Assembly: GCA_015059925.1 (NCBI GenBank)
Contig: SUZL01000003.1
Location: 80,520 to 144,519 of the forward strand
DNA from: Rikenellaceae bacterium
GTDB lineage: Bacteria > Bacteroidota > Bacteroidia > Bacteroidales > Rikenellaceae
Length of the DNA stretch: 64,000 bases
Direction of reading: 5' to 3'
A program made the translations under genes and the position numbers. Of this stretch, positions 45,243 through 54,997 are shown piece by piece. The notes under the pieces were generated by a model that worked only from the letters and a program-made list of their open reading frames with translations, was not told where the DNA came from and did no database searches. Positions within the stretch are counted from its first letter, which is position 1, and each line of letters begins with the position of its first letter.

Positions 45243-46625
45243 ATGGCAACTGAGAACACATCGCCCGAGCGCATCGAAGCCGTTGTCAGGGCACAGAGAG
45301 AGTATTTCGCATCGGGAGCAACCCTAGGCCGTCATTTCCGCGAGGAGCAGCTGCGCCGTCTGCAGCAGGCGCTGCATAAGTGGCACGCGCCGCTCTGCAA
45401 GGCTTTGTGGGCGGATCTACACAAGTCGGAGCAGGAGGCTGTGCTGACGGAGCTAAGCATTGTCGAGGGCGAGGTGAAGACGCATCTTTGCCATCTGAAG
45501 CGCTGGATGCGCACCGAGCGTCGCTCGACACCGCTTAAGATGATGCCATCGCGTTCGCGCATCGTGAGCGAGCCGCTCGGCATCTCGCTCATCATCTCGC
45601 CGTGGAATTACCCCGTGCAACTGCTTCTGAATCCGCTCGTTGGCGCCATCTCGGCAGGATGTACGGCGGTGCTGAAGCCCTCGCCCTATGTGCCTACGGT
45701 CTCGAGCGTTATCGAGCAGATGGTGGCCGACACGTTCGAGGAGCGATATGTTGCTGTCGTGCAGGGCAACCGCGATGTGAACCGACTGCTGTTGGAGCAG
45801 CGCTACGATATGATCTTCTTCACGGGCAGCCCCGCGCTGGGTCGAACGGTGATGAGCGCTGCGGCGAAGAATCTCACGCCCGTAGTGCTGGAGCTTGGCG
45901 GCAAGAGCCCCTGCATCGTGGATGAGGGGGCCGACGTGAAGTTAGCCGCGCGCCGCATCGCGTGGGGCAAGACTCTCAATGCGGGCCAGACCTGCATTGC
46001 GCCCGATTATCTGCTGATTCATAAGTCGTTGCAGTCGCAGTTCGTGGAGGAGTTCAAGGCGGCTGTCGAGCGTCTGCACGGTCGCGATCCGCGCCAGAGC
46101 GAGCATTATGTGCGTCTGGTGAGCGATCGAGCGTTCGATCGCGTGGCGGCATACTTGCAGGATGGCCGCGTGGTTGCGGGCGGCACGACTAATCGTACGG
46201 AGCGTTACATCGAGCCTACACTCTTGGCCGACGTGAGCCCCTCGGCGGCGGTTATGCAGGAGGAGATTTTCGGCCCTGTGCTGCCGATGATCTCTTTCGA
46301 GAGTCGTGATGAGGTTAAGCGATTTGTCGCCGAGCGCGAGAAGCCGCTGGCCTACTATTACTTTGGACGTGAGCGCGATGGCTGGGATATGATTCGCCAC
46401 AGCACCTCGGGCGGAGCCTGCCTGAACGACACGATTATGCACATCGCCAACGAGAACCTCCCCTTCGGAGGCGTGGGAAATTCGGGTATGGGGTCGTATC
46501 ACGGCCGCCTGAGTTTCGATGCCTTCTCGCATCGCCGTGCGGTGGTCGTAACGCCGACGTGGCTGGATCTTCCATTTAGGTATATGCCGTACAAAATGTT
46601 TTCGTTGGTGAAAAAACTGCTATAA
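45243..46625 (+). CDS. Aldehyde dehydrogenase (class 3-like)
   Basis: 460 residues, the length of class 3/fatty aldehyde enzymes, which lack the longer N-terminus. LELGGKSP gives the general base Glu217, AGQTCIAPDY the catalytic Cys251, FTGSPALG the cofactor loop. The C-terminal basic and hydrophobic tail (YMPYKMFSLVKKLL) is like membrane-attached fatty aldehyde dehydrogenases. It oxidises an aldehyde to an acid with NAD(P)+, probably the product of the upstream SDR. Confidence 0.9.
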   Translation: MATENTSPERIEAVVRAQREYFASGATLGRHFREEQLRRLQQALHKWHAPLCKALWADLHKSEQEAVLTELSIVEGEVKTHLCHLKRWMRTERRSTPLKMMPSRSRIVSEPLGISLIISPWNYPVQLLLNPLVGAISAGCTAVLKPSPYVPTVSSVIEQMVADTFEERYVAVVQGNRDVNRLLLEQRYDMIFFTGSPALGRTVMSAAAKNLTPVVLELGGKSPCIVDEGADVKLAARRIAWGKTLNAGQTCIAPDYLLIHKSLQSQFVEEFKAAVERLHGRDPRQSEHYVRLVSDRAFDRVAAYLQDGRVVAGGTTNRTERYIEPTLLADVSPSAAVMQEEIFGPVLPMISFESRDEVKRFVAEREKPLAYYYFGRERDGWDMIRHSTSGGACLNDTIMHIANENLPFGGVGNSGMGSYHGRLSFDAFSHRRAVVVTPTWLDLPFRYMPYKMFSLVKKLL

Positions 46626-46629
46626 AGGC

Positions 46630-46665
46630 AGGGTGTCCAAAACTTATTGGACACCCTATTTTTTT
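46630..46665 (+). terminator. Terminator of the SDR-aldehyde dehydrogenase operon
   Basis: AGGGTGTCCAA pairs with TTGGACACCCT around six bases, then a run of T. Confidence 0.92.
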
Positions 46666-46703
46666 CGGCGCACTTATTGTTTTCATTAGCAGAAACGTTT
46701 GCT

Positions 46704-48656
46704 ATGGAGAACAATACTCTTTTCGGGCGCACTACCGAGCGGCTACACGCCTTGCTCAGCGCCGCCATCGCGCGCGTGCAGCCATTTACGCTGCTCGTTT
46801 CGTGCGTGGGAATATATCTTGCCTACCTGACGGGAATCTATGCGACGGGATCGATCCACTCGTCTTCGCGGTGGATGGGCGCGATGCTCTCGTGTACGTC
46901 GCTCATTACGGTGATGCAGATGCCGTCGTACAAGGAGTCGCTGCGGCCGAGCGTGATGCGTGTCGTGGGAACTTTTCTGGGGGCACTCATCGCCTACATC
47001 TACCTACGGATGCTGCCCTTCTCGGTTGTAGGTATGTTGCTGACGGTCTTTATGTTGGAGGCGCTGTGTCAGATTCTGAATATCTACAACAACGGCCGCA
47101 TCGCAACCATCACGCTGGTCATTATTATGCTCGTCTCGCAGATGTCGCCCCAGAGCGATCCCATCGTCAATTGCTCGCTCCGTTTCTTCGAGTCGGCCGT
47201 TGGCGTGGGTGTCGGCTTGGGCCTAAGGTGGACAATCGAGCGGTGGCGTGAGCTGCGTCAGCGGCTGTTGCATCTGGGTGCGAGCAGCGACGGTGCGGCG
47301 GTCGATATGGACACTATGCCGCTCCGCTGGGGCCATATCAAGGTGGTGATGGTCGCCTCGCTGGGGCAGCTGACGGGCGGTGCGCTATCGACTCTGGTGG
47401 GTGTGGTGCTGCCGCTGATGCTCTTGCTCACGCACCGCGACCTGAGCTCGGCGATGCAGGGCGTGGTGGCGGCAACGTCGCTGGTGGGTATTATGGTAGG
47501 CTCGATCGTGATCGGCACTTTGAGCGATCGGCACGGCTATCTGCGCTATTTTCGCCTCTCGCCCGCGATGATTCTGCTCGGCTCGTTGGTGGCGCTCTTC
47601 TCGTCGGGAGTGCACTCGCTCATCGTCGGGTTGCTGCTGATGGGCCTCGGCGTGGGAGGCGGTTACAGCCTCGACGCGGACTACATCTCGGAGATTATGC
47701 CGCGCCGCTGGCGACTCTTTATGGTGGGCGTAGCGAAGGCTTCGTCGGCCATCGGAAATGTGGTGATGGCATTCGTATGTTTCTATATACTAAAACATTG
47801 GGAGGCCAATGACCATTGGAACGGGTTGTTCCTGCTTATCTCGCTGTTGGCTACGGTGATGCTCCTGAGCAGTATCCGTTTTGCCGAGAGCCCCGGCTTT
47901 CTGCTTGCGCACTCCGAGCGTGAGCAGGCCGAACGCTCGGTGCGATATTTCCTCGGCTCGGACGTTACGATTGGCGAATTGGGAAGCGAGGTCGTGGCCT
48001 CGCGCCGAGGACGATCGTCGTGGCGTGGGATGTTGCGGGGCGAGAATCTGCGGCGTGCCATCCTCTGCGGTGTGCCGTGGGCGTGCGAGGGGTTCGGAGT
48101 CTATGGCGTGGGTGTCTTTCTGCCGATTCTGGTGATGGCTGTGGGCTTGGGTGATGGCGGTAAGGGAGTAGCGCATCTGGCCTCGTCGGTAGAGCTTACG
48201 GGGTATATTAATCTCTTTGTTACTCTGGGATTTATGGCGGGGTTGGCCGTTGTTCGCCGCTCGTCGCACATTCGACAGCAGACGTTGGGATTTCTGCTCA
48301 GCGCTGCGGGTTTGGGAGTGCTGCTTGCGGCGCATATCCTTCATTGGGATAAGTGGGTGATGGTGGCGGGATTTATGATCTTCGAGCTCTTCCTGAATGC
48401 CGGCCCTCACCTCGTTAGCTTCATCCTGCCCTCGCAGGTCTATCCCGTTGCCGACCGAGGCGCGGGAGCCGGATTGGCCGCCGCAATGGGCAAGGCGGGC
48501 GCTGTGGCTGGTGTGGCAGGAGTGCCTCTGCTGATGAAGTGGGGTGGCGTGGATTTGGCGCTTATGGTGACGGCGGCGGTGCAGATTGCAGGGGCTGCGG
48601 TTACGGCTGTGCTGGGCCGAAGGGTTGTAAATAATGAGTGGCGCCACGATCGGTAG
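46704..48656 (+). CDS. FUSC/aromatic-acid-exporter-like domain fused to an MFS transporter
   Basis: 650 residues from the ATG at 46704. Residues 1-185 hold about five or six membrane segments with the ArAE/FUSC pattern (SLITVMQMPSYKESLRPSVMRVVGTFLGALIA). A cytoplasmic link with an Arg-rich helix follows. Residues 205-650 are a twelve-helix major facilitator: GTLSDRHGYLRYF is its motif A; FAESPGFLL follows helix 6 as in sugar-porter-like members. It would export or import a small organic molecule at the inner membrane. The fusion is unusual. The upstream ATG 46647 lies in the terminator region and is rejected. Confidence 0.8.
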   Translation: MENNTLFGRTTERLHALLSAAIARVQPFTLLVSCVGIYLAYLTGIYATGSIHSSSRWMGAMLSCTSLITVMQMPSYKESLRPSVMRVVGTFLGALIAYIYLRMLPFSVVGMLLTVFMLEALCQILNIYNNGRIATITLVIIMLVSQMSPQSDPIVNCSLRFFESAVGVGVGLGLRWTIERWRELRQRLLHLGASSDGAAVDMDTMPLRWGHIKVVMVASLGQLTGGALSTLVGVVLPLMLLLTHRDLSSAMQGVVAATSLVGIMVGSIVIGTLSDRHGYLRYFRLSPAMILLGSLVALFSSGVHSLIVGLLLMGLGVGGGYSLDADYISEIMPRRWRLFMVGVAKASSAIGNVVMAFVCFYILKHWEANDHWNGLFLLISLLATVMLLSSIRFAESPGFLLAHSEREQAERSVRYFLGSDVTIGELGSEVVASRRGRSSWRGMLRGENLRRAILCGVPWACEGFGVYGVGVFLPILVMAVGLGDGGKGVAHLASSVELTGYINLFVTLGFMAGLAVVRRSSHIRQQTLGFLLSAAGLGVLLAAHILHWDKWVMVAGFMIFELFLNAGPHLVSFILPSQVYPVADRGAGAGLAAAMGKAGAVAGVAGVPLLMKWGGVDLALMVTAAVQIAGAAVTAVLGRRVVNNEWRHDR

Positions 48657-48663
48657 CGCCACT
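48637..48663. terminator. Hairpin at the convergent ends of the transporter and urease operons
   Basis: AGTGGCGC pairs with GCGCCACT around 11 bases; it overlaps the transporter stop and lies five bases past the end of the urea transporter gene, so it can serve both directions. Confidence 0.65.
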
Positions 48664-48667
48664 TTGT

Positions 48668-49678
48668 TTATCTCTTCGACAGGTGTTGTTTGAGCGATGA
48701 ATGCCACGACGTGTGGTCGGGATGGTCGTCGTTGAGCCGTAGCATCGGCAGCAGGAAAAGCCACGTTGTAAAACAAAATGGCGCTGTGAGCGTTGCGATG
48801 CCGAGCGGTGCAAGTGCCCGATTCATAGCGGCTTGAAAGAATGCCGTAAAGATGATTCCCACCGTTGCCCACGCGGCCGATCGCCACTCGGGTCGATAAA
48901 ATACCGTCGCCAGCGCTATGCCCGTCAGCGTGGGGCTGAAGCCGTAGAGGCCGTGCGCGATGTCGCTCATCGGTGCGCCCATCACAAGAGCCGTAGCTGC
49001 GCCCAAGGCTGATCCCAATGATGCCCACACCGCAGCGCGGCAGTTGCTGACACCCAGAGCGATGATGAAGATCACCCCCGTAACCCACGAGTCAATCAGA
49101 AAGACCTGCGCAATGCCCCGTAGCCAACACTCGATGGCTCCGACCACGCCCAACGTATGCGGCAGGTGGTGATGTGCGTGGTGATGGATTGAGGCCTGTG
49201 AGGTCAGCGCATCCATATCGTGCGCTGCCAGCAGAAACACCCAGCAGCATAGGACAAATGGGAAGGTGAGCGAGTTGATTTTCCATTGGCGCATAATGTT
49301 GTTCAGTCCGCGGCGTACCCAAGTGGTCGCGGCGGCGCAGAGCATCAGCGCGAGCCACATCCAGATCGTGGGGTGGAGTAGCGTCGGCAGGGCACAGCCG
49401 ACCAGAATGCCGTTGAAGCCCCAGAGCCCATCCTCGCCATCCTCAGCGCGCAGATTGAGGACGAATCCCGTAGCGGTCGAGACCACCAATCCGAGCAGTG
49501 CACCCCACGCCACAGCGCCATTGCCCGCAGCGTAAGCGCCCCAAAAGATGCCCACCATAAAGAGTAGGCCCGTCCACGCGCTGCGCTGGAACATCACCTG
49601 CCCCGCGCCGCGCATCAAAATCTTCAGGAAGCCGAAGACTCCCCGATCGAAGATTGTTGTCATTGAGTCTGTTTTCAT
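48668..49678 (-). CDS. Urea transporter with a His-rich loop
   Basis: 336 residues, about ten membrane segments arranged as two repeats. The urea-transporter signatures occur in both halves: LTFPFVLCCWVFLL (137-150) and TLTAPFCFTTWLFLL near 300. These trimeric channels let urea pass through the inner membrane. A loop at 163-174 holds seven His in ten residues (165-174), next to the first signature. It closes the urease operon, 18 bases after ureD, and would feed the enzyme with urea. Confidence 0.9.
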   Translation of the reverse strand: MKTDSMTTIFDRGVFGFLKILMRGAGQVMFQRSAWTGLLFMVGIFWGAYAAGNGAVAWGALLGLVVSTATGFVLNLRAEDGEDGLWGFNGILVGCALPTLLHPTIWMWLALMLCAAATTWVRRGLNNIMRQWKINSLTFPFVLCCWVFLLAAHDMDALTSQASIHHHAHHHLPHTLGVVGAIECWLRGIAQVFLIDSWVTGVIFIIALGVSNCRAAVWASLGSALGAATALVMGAPMSDIAHGLYGFSPTLTGIALATVFYRPEWRSAAWATVGIIFTAFFQAAMNRALAPLGIATLTAPFCFTTWLFLLPMLRLNDDHPDHTSWHSSLKQHLSKR

Positions 49679-49696
49679 CGTATGTCGTTTTTATGG

Positions 49697-50539
49697 TTAT
49701 CGCCACGCAAATTCGGCGGGTAGCGGCCGCCCCTTAATACGGAGTCGCGCCAGCGAGAAGAACTCTCTGACGGCGTGTTTTACAGGCCCGCTCTCGTGGC
49801 CGAGTGCTATGAATCGCAGGCCGCAGTCGTTAGGAAGCGTTGTGAGCGCGGTGGCCGTGTCGGCGCTCTGCACAGGATTGAACAGCGAGTAAATCGCCTG
49901 CGAATCCTCTTTCGGGCAGAGCGCATAGGCCGTTGCCCGAACGTCGTAGCCTCCCATCTCGCCTATGCGCGTAGGCTTCGGGGGGCTGAGCGAAGTCTCG
50001 CTAAAGAGCACTTCGCCCGATGGCCGTCTGGCCGAGATGGTGGTGCGAAGAAGCGAGTAGTCGAATCGCTCGCGCGAGTGCTTGCGCCCGCAGAGGATTG
50101 TTTCTCCGTAGAGGAGCGAAGCCGTTGGTGCGATTTCGATCTCGGTGCAAGATGTGTAACGCGCATCGCGGCAGGGAATCAGGGGCTCGGGCAGGTACTC
50201 GAGATAGGCCCCTTCGGTAAGCGTGATGTGTGTCTGCATCGAGCAGTAACCCTCCCGCATCGGGGCTACTTTGGTGGCTGCGCCCGTCGAGATGTGGGCG
50301 TAGGAGTGGGGCGCGAGCGTAAAAACCTGTCGGTAGCGATCGCCCTCCAGCGCGGGCCCTCCCGATGAGAGGATATAGACGCAGGGCAGCTCCTCCCACT
50401 CCTCGTCGAAGTAGAGCGCCTGCTGTACGATGGTGGGGGCGTGTCGTTCCCAGTCGCGCAGGATCGAGCGCCGCGAGTCAAGCTCGAAGCCCAGACGCAG
50501 GTAGCCGCGCTTGTCGGCCGTAGAGAAATCCCGTATCAT
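49697..50539 (-). CDS. ureD: Urease accessory protein UreD
   Basis: 280 residues from the ATG at 50539, which overlaps the ureG stop by four bases. UreD (UreH) binds apo-urease and, with UreF and UreG, opens the path for nickel. [33 protein letters not shown] and [13 protein letters not shown] match the family's conserved N-terminal part. The gene is at the end of the accessory set, as in many ureases. Confidence 0.9.
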   Translation of the reverse strand: MIRDFSTADKRGYLRLGFELDSRRSILRDWERHAPTIVQQALYFDEEWEELPCVYILSSGGPALEGDRYRQVFTLAPHSYAHISTGAATKVAPMREGYCSMQTHITLTEGAYLEYLPEPLIPCRDARYTSCTEIEIAPTASLLYGETILCGRKHSRERFDYSLLRTTISARRPSGEVLFSETSLSPPKPTRIGEMGGYDVRATAYALCPKEDSQAIYSLFNPVQSADTATALTTLPNDCGLRFIALGHESGPVKHAVREFFSLARLRIKGRPLPAEFAWR

Positions 50540-51156
50540 CGGCTCTCGAAGAGGGCATCGCGGCAGATCATATCGACCAAGCGGTCGATACCCTCGCCCG
50601 TGAAACAATTTGTGAAGATGAATGGCTTGCCGCCACGCATCGCCTCCGAGTCGCGCCGCATAACCTCCAGATCGGCCCGAACGTAGGGCGCAAGGTCGGT
50701 TTTGTTGATTACGAGGATGTCCGAGTGCGAGATCCCCGGCCCATCCTTGCGCGGAATCTTGTCGCCCGCCGCAACGTCGATGACGTAGATGAAAAAATCG
50801 ACCAGCGCGGGGCTGAACGTCAGCGTCAGATTGTCGCCGCCCGACTCGATCAGCACCACGTCGCCGTCGGGAAATTGACGCTCCATCTGCTCCACGGCGG
50901 CCAGATTCATCGAAGGATCCTCCCTGACGGCCGTATGTGGGCAGGCGCCCGTCTCAACGCCGATGATGCGCTCCTCGACAAGCACCCCCTTCAACATTCG
51001 GCGGACGTGCTCGGCATCCTCGGTGGTTACTACGTCGTTGGTGATAATCAATACCTTATGCCCGCGCTCGAGCAGTCGCGGTGTGATGGCTTCGATGATG
51101 GCGGTCTTGCCCGAGCCGACGGGCCCGCCGATTCCTATTCTGCAACTATTTTCCAT
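50536..51156 (-). CDS. ureG: Urease accessory GTPase UreG
   Basis: 206 residues. GPVGSGKT (11-18) is the P-loop; [15 protein letters not shown] carries the Cys-Pro-His nickel-binding motif; NKTDLAPYV is the guanine-specificity motif. It couples GTP hydrolysis to nickel delivery into UreC. Three bases after ureF. Confidence 0.96.
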   Translation of the reverse strand: MENSCRIGIGGPVGSGKTAIIEAITPRLLERGHKVLIITNDVVTTEDAEHVRRMLKGVLVEERIIGVETGACPHTAVREDPSMNLAAVEQMERQFPDGDVVLIESGGDNLTLTFSPALVDFFIYVIDVAAGDKIPRKDGPGISHSDILVINKTDLAPYVRADLEVMRRDSEAMRGGKPFIFTNCFTGEGIDRLVDMICRDALFESR

Positions 51157-51159
51157 TGG

Positions 51160-51858
51160 TCAATTCATAAATAATCGTTTCGCACTCTTCTCGTGCTGTG
51201 CCGAGTGTAGATCAATCTGCGGCGAGAAGGTGTAACACTCCTCCAGCGTAAGGCGCTCGCTCTCATCGTAGAGCGTGTCGATGCGGAGGCCTATGCGGTA
51301 GAGGATGCGTTGTGTCTGGATGTGCGTTATGCGCATTGTTCGCAGCGCCGCGCTGAGCATCATCGAGGTCGTGCCGTAGATCATCGATGCGAACAACTCC
51401 CGCTCCTCGATCTCGGCCGAGGCCGCCACTACGCCCTGCACTACGGCCAGCGTTCCGGGTGAGCGGGAGGAGGCGATTTCGGCGCTAAGGCGCGAAGTGA
51501 TGCTGTCGGCGGTGATCGTAGCGGCCAATTCGCATAGTTTCCGACCCATACGCAGGCTCATCGTGCGTTGCTCGGCGTTTATCTTGCGCGCGAGAAGAAA
51601 ATGGTCCAGATCGACGATTTTGCCGTAATTCCCGCTGTGGTATGCCCTCATCGCCTCGCGTGCCACCACACAGTCGAGCGTGGCTGTCTGCCCGATCGCT
51701 ACGTCGATGTACTCCTCGAGCGAGCGCTCATCGCCGACCGCCCCCGCGTCGATGGCGCTCTCCAAAGAGTTGGAGAAGGAGAAGCCGCCGATGGGCAGGG
51801 CCGAGTCGGAGAGTTGCAGAAGGCGTAGGAGCCTACGCAGAGTGTTATCGGTGTTCAT
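51160..51858 (-). CDS. ureF: Urease accessory protein UreF
   Basis: 232 residues. LLQLSDSALPIGGFSFSNSLE is the family signature; the rest is helical. UreF bridges UreD and UreG on the apo-enzyme and gates GTPase activity. It overlaps ureE by 14 bases. Confidence 0.94.
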   Translation of the reverse strand: MNTDNTLRRLLRLLQLSDSALPIGGFSFSNSLESAIDAGAVGDERSLEEYIDVAIGQTATLDCVVAREAMRAYHSGNYGKIVDLDHFLLARKINAEQRTMSLRMGRKLCELAATITADSITSRLSAEIASSRSPGTLAVVQGVVAASAEIEERELFASMIYGTTSMMLSAALRTMRITHIQTQRILYRIGLRIDTLYDESERLTLEECYTFSPQIDLHSAQHEKSAKRLFMN

Positions 51859-52396
51859 AGGCGTGGTGATGGTCGTTGTGGCCGACTATCTGCCGCACCT
51901 CGTGAGGCGAGAGGTAGGGGATGATCTGATCGGCCGAACGGAACGAATAGGCTATGTGGGGTATGCGGTGGGTGTTCATCACGCTCTGCATAACCTTGCG
52001 ATCGACCGTCATCGGCACAAATACCTTCACACCCCGCACCACCGCAGGCCAATGCTGGTTGCCGATGGCGTGGCCCAACTCGACGGCGGTGGAGATTATC
52101 GTCTCGCTATCCATATTGGCCAGCGCACCCAGATCAATCTCCAGAATATCGTTCAGTCGCAGCCGTATGACGGCCATCTGCCGCTCTTCGGCGTTATAGC
52201 TTACCACATCGCCATCGCGCAACGTCGTGCGGCGCTTGAGCGCTATGGCGTACTCGTTTCCGCGGTCGCCTACGGCCTTCAGGCGGCTTCGCTGCGCAGC
52301 CCATTGATCGAGCGTGATATGCTCGACTGCTGAGGCGGCATAGAGCTCGGCCCACTGCGGCTCGGCGATGTTGCCTAAAATCTCTGTGTAAATCAT
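51845..52396 (-). CDS. ureE: Urease nickel chaperone UreE
   Basis: 183 residues: an N-terminal peptide-binding-like domain, a C-terminal metal-binding domain (GHAIGNQHWPAVV with the usual metal-binding His) and a short His-rich tail, HNDHHHAYEHR. UreE brings nickel to UreG. One base after ureC. Confidence 0.94.
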   Translation of the reverse strand: MIYTEILGNIAEPQWAELYAASAVEHITLDQWAAQRSRLKAVGDRGNEYAIALKRRTTLRDGDVVSYNAEERQMAVIRLRLNDILEIDLGALANMDSETIISTAVELGHAIGNQHWPAVVRGVKVFVPMTVDRKVMQSVMNTHRIPHIAYSFRSADQIIPYLSPHEVRQIVGHNDHHHAYEHR

Positions 52397-52397
52397 C

Positions 52398-54116
52398 TTA
52401 GCTGAACCAATAGAGTTGTCCGAGTGAAAAATCCTGCGCAGGCTTTAGGTCGATGCGCTGATTGTCGATGCGAACATCGAAACGCTCGGCGTCGATGTCG
52501 ATGCGCGGCATTGAGTCGTTGAGCAACATATTCTGCTTTGTGATCTGTCGCGTACGACGCACAGCCTCGACGTTGCGCTTGAGGTGCAGACGGCGCTTGA
52601 TGTCGCATTGCAGGGCCGCCTGCGATACGAACGAGATGCAGCTCGATGACAGTGCCCGCCCCATAGCTCCGAACATCGGACGGTAGTAGCAGGGCTGCGG
52701 CGTGGGCAACGAAGCGTTGGGATCGCCCATATTGGCCCAGCTGATGATACCGCCCTTGATCACCATCTTCGGCTTGGCGGCAAAGAATTGCGGCTCCCAC
52801 AGCACCAGATCGGCCCACTTGCCACACTCGATCGAGCCGATGTGGTCGGCAAGGCCGAAGGCGATGGCGGGGTTGATCGTGATCTTGGCCAGATAGCGCC
52901 GAACGCGGAAGTTGTCGTTGTGGGGCGAATCCTCCTTCAGGCGGCCGCACTCACGCTTCATATATGATGCCATCTGGAATGTGCGCAGATACGACTCGCC
53001 CACGCGCCCCATAGCCTGCGAGTCGGACGAGACCATCGAGATCACGCCCAGATCGTGCAGGATGTTCTCGGCCGCCTGCGTCTGCGGGCGCACGCGACTC
53101 TCGGCGAAGGCCACATCGGAGGGAATGCCGGGGTTGAGGTTGTGGCACACCATAATCATATCGAATAGCTCGGCCTGCGAGTTTATGCCGTAGGGGAGCG
53201 TGGGGTTGGTCGAGGAGGGCAGCACGAAGGGCAGCGAAGCCATCTTCAGCAGGTCGGGTGCGTGGCCGCCGCCCGCGCCCTCGGTGTGGTAGGTGTGGAT
53301 GGTGCGGCCGTCGATGGCGGCGATCGTATCCTCCACATAGCCGCACTCGTTGAGCGTGTCGGTGTGTATGGCTACCTGCACATCGTAACGCTCCGCCACG
53401 TCGAGTGCCGTGCGTATGGCGGCGGGCGTGGTGCCCCAATCCTCGTGAATCTTCAGTCCGCACGCTCCGGCCGCGATCTGCTCCTCGATGGGCTCCGCCG
53501 TCGAGCAGTTTCCCTTGCCCAGCAGAGCCACATTTACGGGCATCTGCTCAGCGGCCTTGAGCATCTGTTCGATGTTCCAGCGGCCCGAGGTTATGGTGGT
53601 GCCGTTGGAGCCATCCGTCGGGCCTATACCGCCACCCACGAGTGTCGTAATGCCGTTACTCAGTGCCGCCTCGGCCTGCTGCGGGGAGATGAAGTGAACG
53701 TGTCCATCGATGCCGCCAGCCGTAAGGATCAGGTGTTCGCCCGAGATGGCGTCGGTCGAGGCACTCGTAACCATATTCGAATCGACGCAATCCATCGTGT
53801 TGGGGTTGCCCGACTTGCCGATGCCCGCTATGCGGCCATCCTTGATGCCCACATCGGCCTTCACAACGCCGATGACGGGGTCGATGATGGTTACGTTCGT
53901 GATGACCAGATCGAGCGCTCCGGCCGAGGAGGTTGTCGTATTGGCCTGCCCCATTCCGTCGCGCATAGTCTTGCCTCCGCCATAGACCACCTCGTCGCCA
54001 TAGTGGCGCAGGTCGCGTTCGATCTCGACGTAGAGATCCGTATCGCCTAACCTTATCTTGTCGCCCACGGTCGGGCCGAAGAGATTGTTGTACTCCTGTC
54101 GTGAAATTTTTGCCAT
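52398..54116 (-). CDS. ureC: Urease alpha (catalytic) subunit
   Basis: 572 residues. All active-site residues are present, at a constant offset of +5 from the Klebsiella numbering: His139 and His141 (HVH), Lys222 (GLKIHEDWG, carbamylated bridge), His251, His277, His325 and Asp365. The enzyme hydrolyses urea to ammonia and carbamate in the cytoplasm using two nickel ions. Seven bases after ureB. Confidence 0.98.
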   Translation of the reverse strand: MAKISRQEYNNLFGPTVGDKIRLGDTDLYVEIERDLRHYGDEVVYGGGKTMRDGMGQANTTTSSAGALDLVITNVTIIDPVIGVVKADVGIKDGRIAGIGKSGNPNTMDCVDSNMVTSASTDAISGEHLILTAGGIDGHVHFISPQQAEAALSNGITTLVGGGIGPTDGSNGTTITSGRWNIEQMLKAAEQMPVNVALLGKGNCSTAEPIEEQIAAGACGLKIHEDWGTTPAAIRTALDVAERYDVQVAIHTDTLNECGYVEDTIAAIDGRTIHTYHTEGAGGGHAPDLLKMASLPFVLPSSTNPTLPYGINSQAELFDMIMVCHNLNPGIPSDVAFAESRVRPQTQAAENILHDLGVISMVSSDSQAMGRVGESYLRTFQMASYMKRECGRLKEDSPHNDNFRVRRYLAKITINPAIAFGLADHIGSIECGKWADLVLWEPQFFAAKPKMVIKGGIISWANMGDPNASLPTPQPCYYRPMFGAMGRALSSSCISFVSQAALQCDIKRRLHLKRNVEAVRRTRQITKQNMLLNDSMPRIDIDAERFDVRIDNQRIDLKPAQDFSLGQLYWFS

Positions 54117-54123
54117 CTTTAAG

Positions 54124-54609
54124 TTACTCTTTATTCTGTTTATTACTCTGTTTGCTCTTCGTGTGCTTGAATCCCAGACGCTGCATACGCCTTATGGCGC
54201 GCTCGCGCGTGGGGTAGTAGGTCGGTGCATCCTCCTCGCCCGCATAACCCTCGACGAGCGAATTGAATCCTATGACGCGGCGCTTGCCGCCGTACGCTAC
54301 GGCCTCCACCTGCTTGCTGTCGCCCGGCTCGAAGCGGATGGCCGTCGTAGAGGGGATGTTAAGATGCATCCCGAAGGCCGCCTCGCGGTCGAAATCCAGA
54401 AATCGATTGACCTCGAAGAGGTGGTAGTGCGAGCCGACCTGAATCGGTCGATCGCCCGTGTTGCGGATCGTGAGCGTGATGCTCTCTCGCCCCACGTTGT
54501 ACTCGATTGAATCCTTGCCCAGCACCGTGCCGCCAATCTTGGGCTGCTTCTCGGGCATAAATCCCTTCTGATTGGGATAGAGCGTCTGTGTTTTGTCTCT
54601 CTTCTCCAT
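54124..54609 (-). CDS. ureB: Urease beta subunit
   Basis: 161 residues. [37 protein letters not shown] and FGMHLNIP(S/A)[10 protein letters not shown] are the family signatures. The N-terminal 20 residues before [10 protein letters not shown] are extra, so the true start may be the internal Met at position 18. The C-terminus is basic and longer than in typical stand-alone beta subunits. Confidence 0.95.
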   Translation of the reverse strand: MEKRDKTQTLYPNQKGFMPEKQPKIGGTVLGKDSIEYNVGRESITLTIRNTGDRPIQVGSHYHLFEVNRFLDFDREAAFGMHLNIPSTTAIRFEPGDSKQVEAVAYGGKRRVIGFNSLVEGYAGEEDAPTYYPTRERAIRRMQRLGFKHTKSKQSNKQNKE

Positions 54610-54615
54610 CGCTGA

Positions 54616-54918
54616 CTATTTTATGGGGTGGTGAATACTCACAAGGCGCGAGCCGTCGGTAAAGACAGCCTCCACCTGCAGGAGCGAAATCATATCGGCG
54701 ACGCCCTCCATCACATCCTCGCGCCGAAGCACCGAGGCAGCGTCGGTCATAACCTGTTCGACGGTCTTGCCCTCGCGGGCACCCTCCAGTGCGGCCGATG
54801 TGATGTAGGCAACGGCCTCGGGGTAGTTGAGCTTAAGCCCCTTCTTGAGTCTGCGCTCGGCCACGAGGCCCAGCGAGAGGAGCATCAATTTGTCAATCTC
54901 TCTTGGTGTTAAATGCAT
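54616..54918 (-). CDS. ureA: Urease gamma subunit
   Basis: 100 residues from the ATG at 54918 ([13 protein letters not shown]). [26 protein letters not shown] and [15 protein letters not shown] are family motifs; the length is standard. First gene of the urease operon, six bases before ureB. A longer frame reaching to 54984 would pass through the promoter and is rejected. Confidence 0.97.
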   Translation of the reverse strand: MHLTPREIDKLMLLSLGLVAERRLKKGLKLNYPEAVAYITSAALEGAREGKTVEQVMTDAASVLRREDVMEGVADMISLLQVEAVFTDGSRLVSIHHPIK

Positions 54919-54952
54919 ATCGTTTTTTGATTTTGTTACTCGCTGTGCAAAA

Positions 54953-54984
54953 CAAATTATATGCCACACTGCGCGGCGGCGCAA
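54953..54984 (-). promoter_or_regulatory. Promoter of the urease operon
   Basis: Minus strand TTGCG, 18 bases, TATAATTTG, a near-consensus Bacteroidota promoter with one extra base in the -7 box. Predicted start about 30 bases before ureA. Confidence 0.6.
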
Positions 54985-54997
54985 GATTGTGTGGCAT
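54961..54997. promoter_or_regulatory. 9-bp dyad over the urease promoter, candidate operator
   Basis: ATGCCACAC, 19 bases, GTGTGGCAT: a perfect inverted repeat. One arm lies in the promoter spacer next to the -7 box and the other just beyond the -33 box, so a dimer bound here would block or assist polymerase. It lies between the divergent urease and crcB genes and could control both. Confidence 0.6.

Noticed and set aside
47790..49088. Long minus-strand frame over the transporter and urea transporter region
   Set aside because: It overlaps two well-supported genes and its sequence is compositionally odd (His/Arg/Gln-rich).
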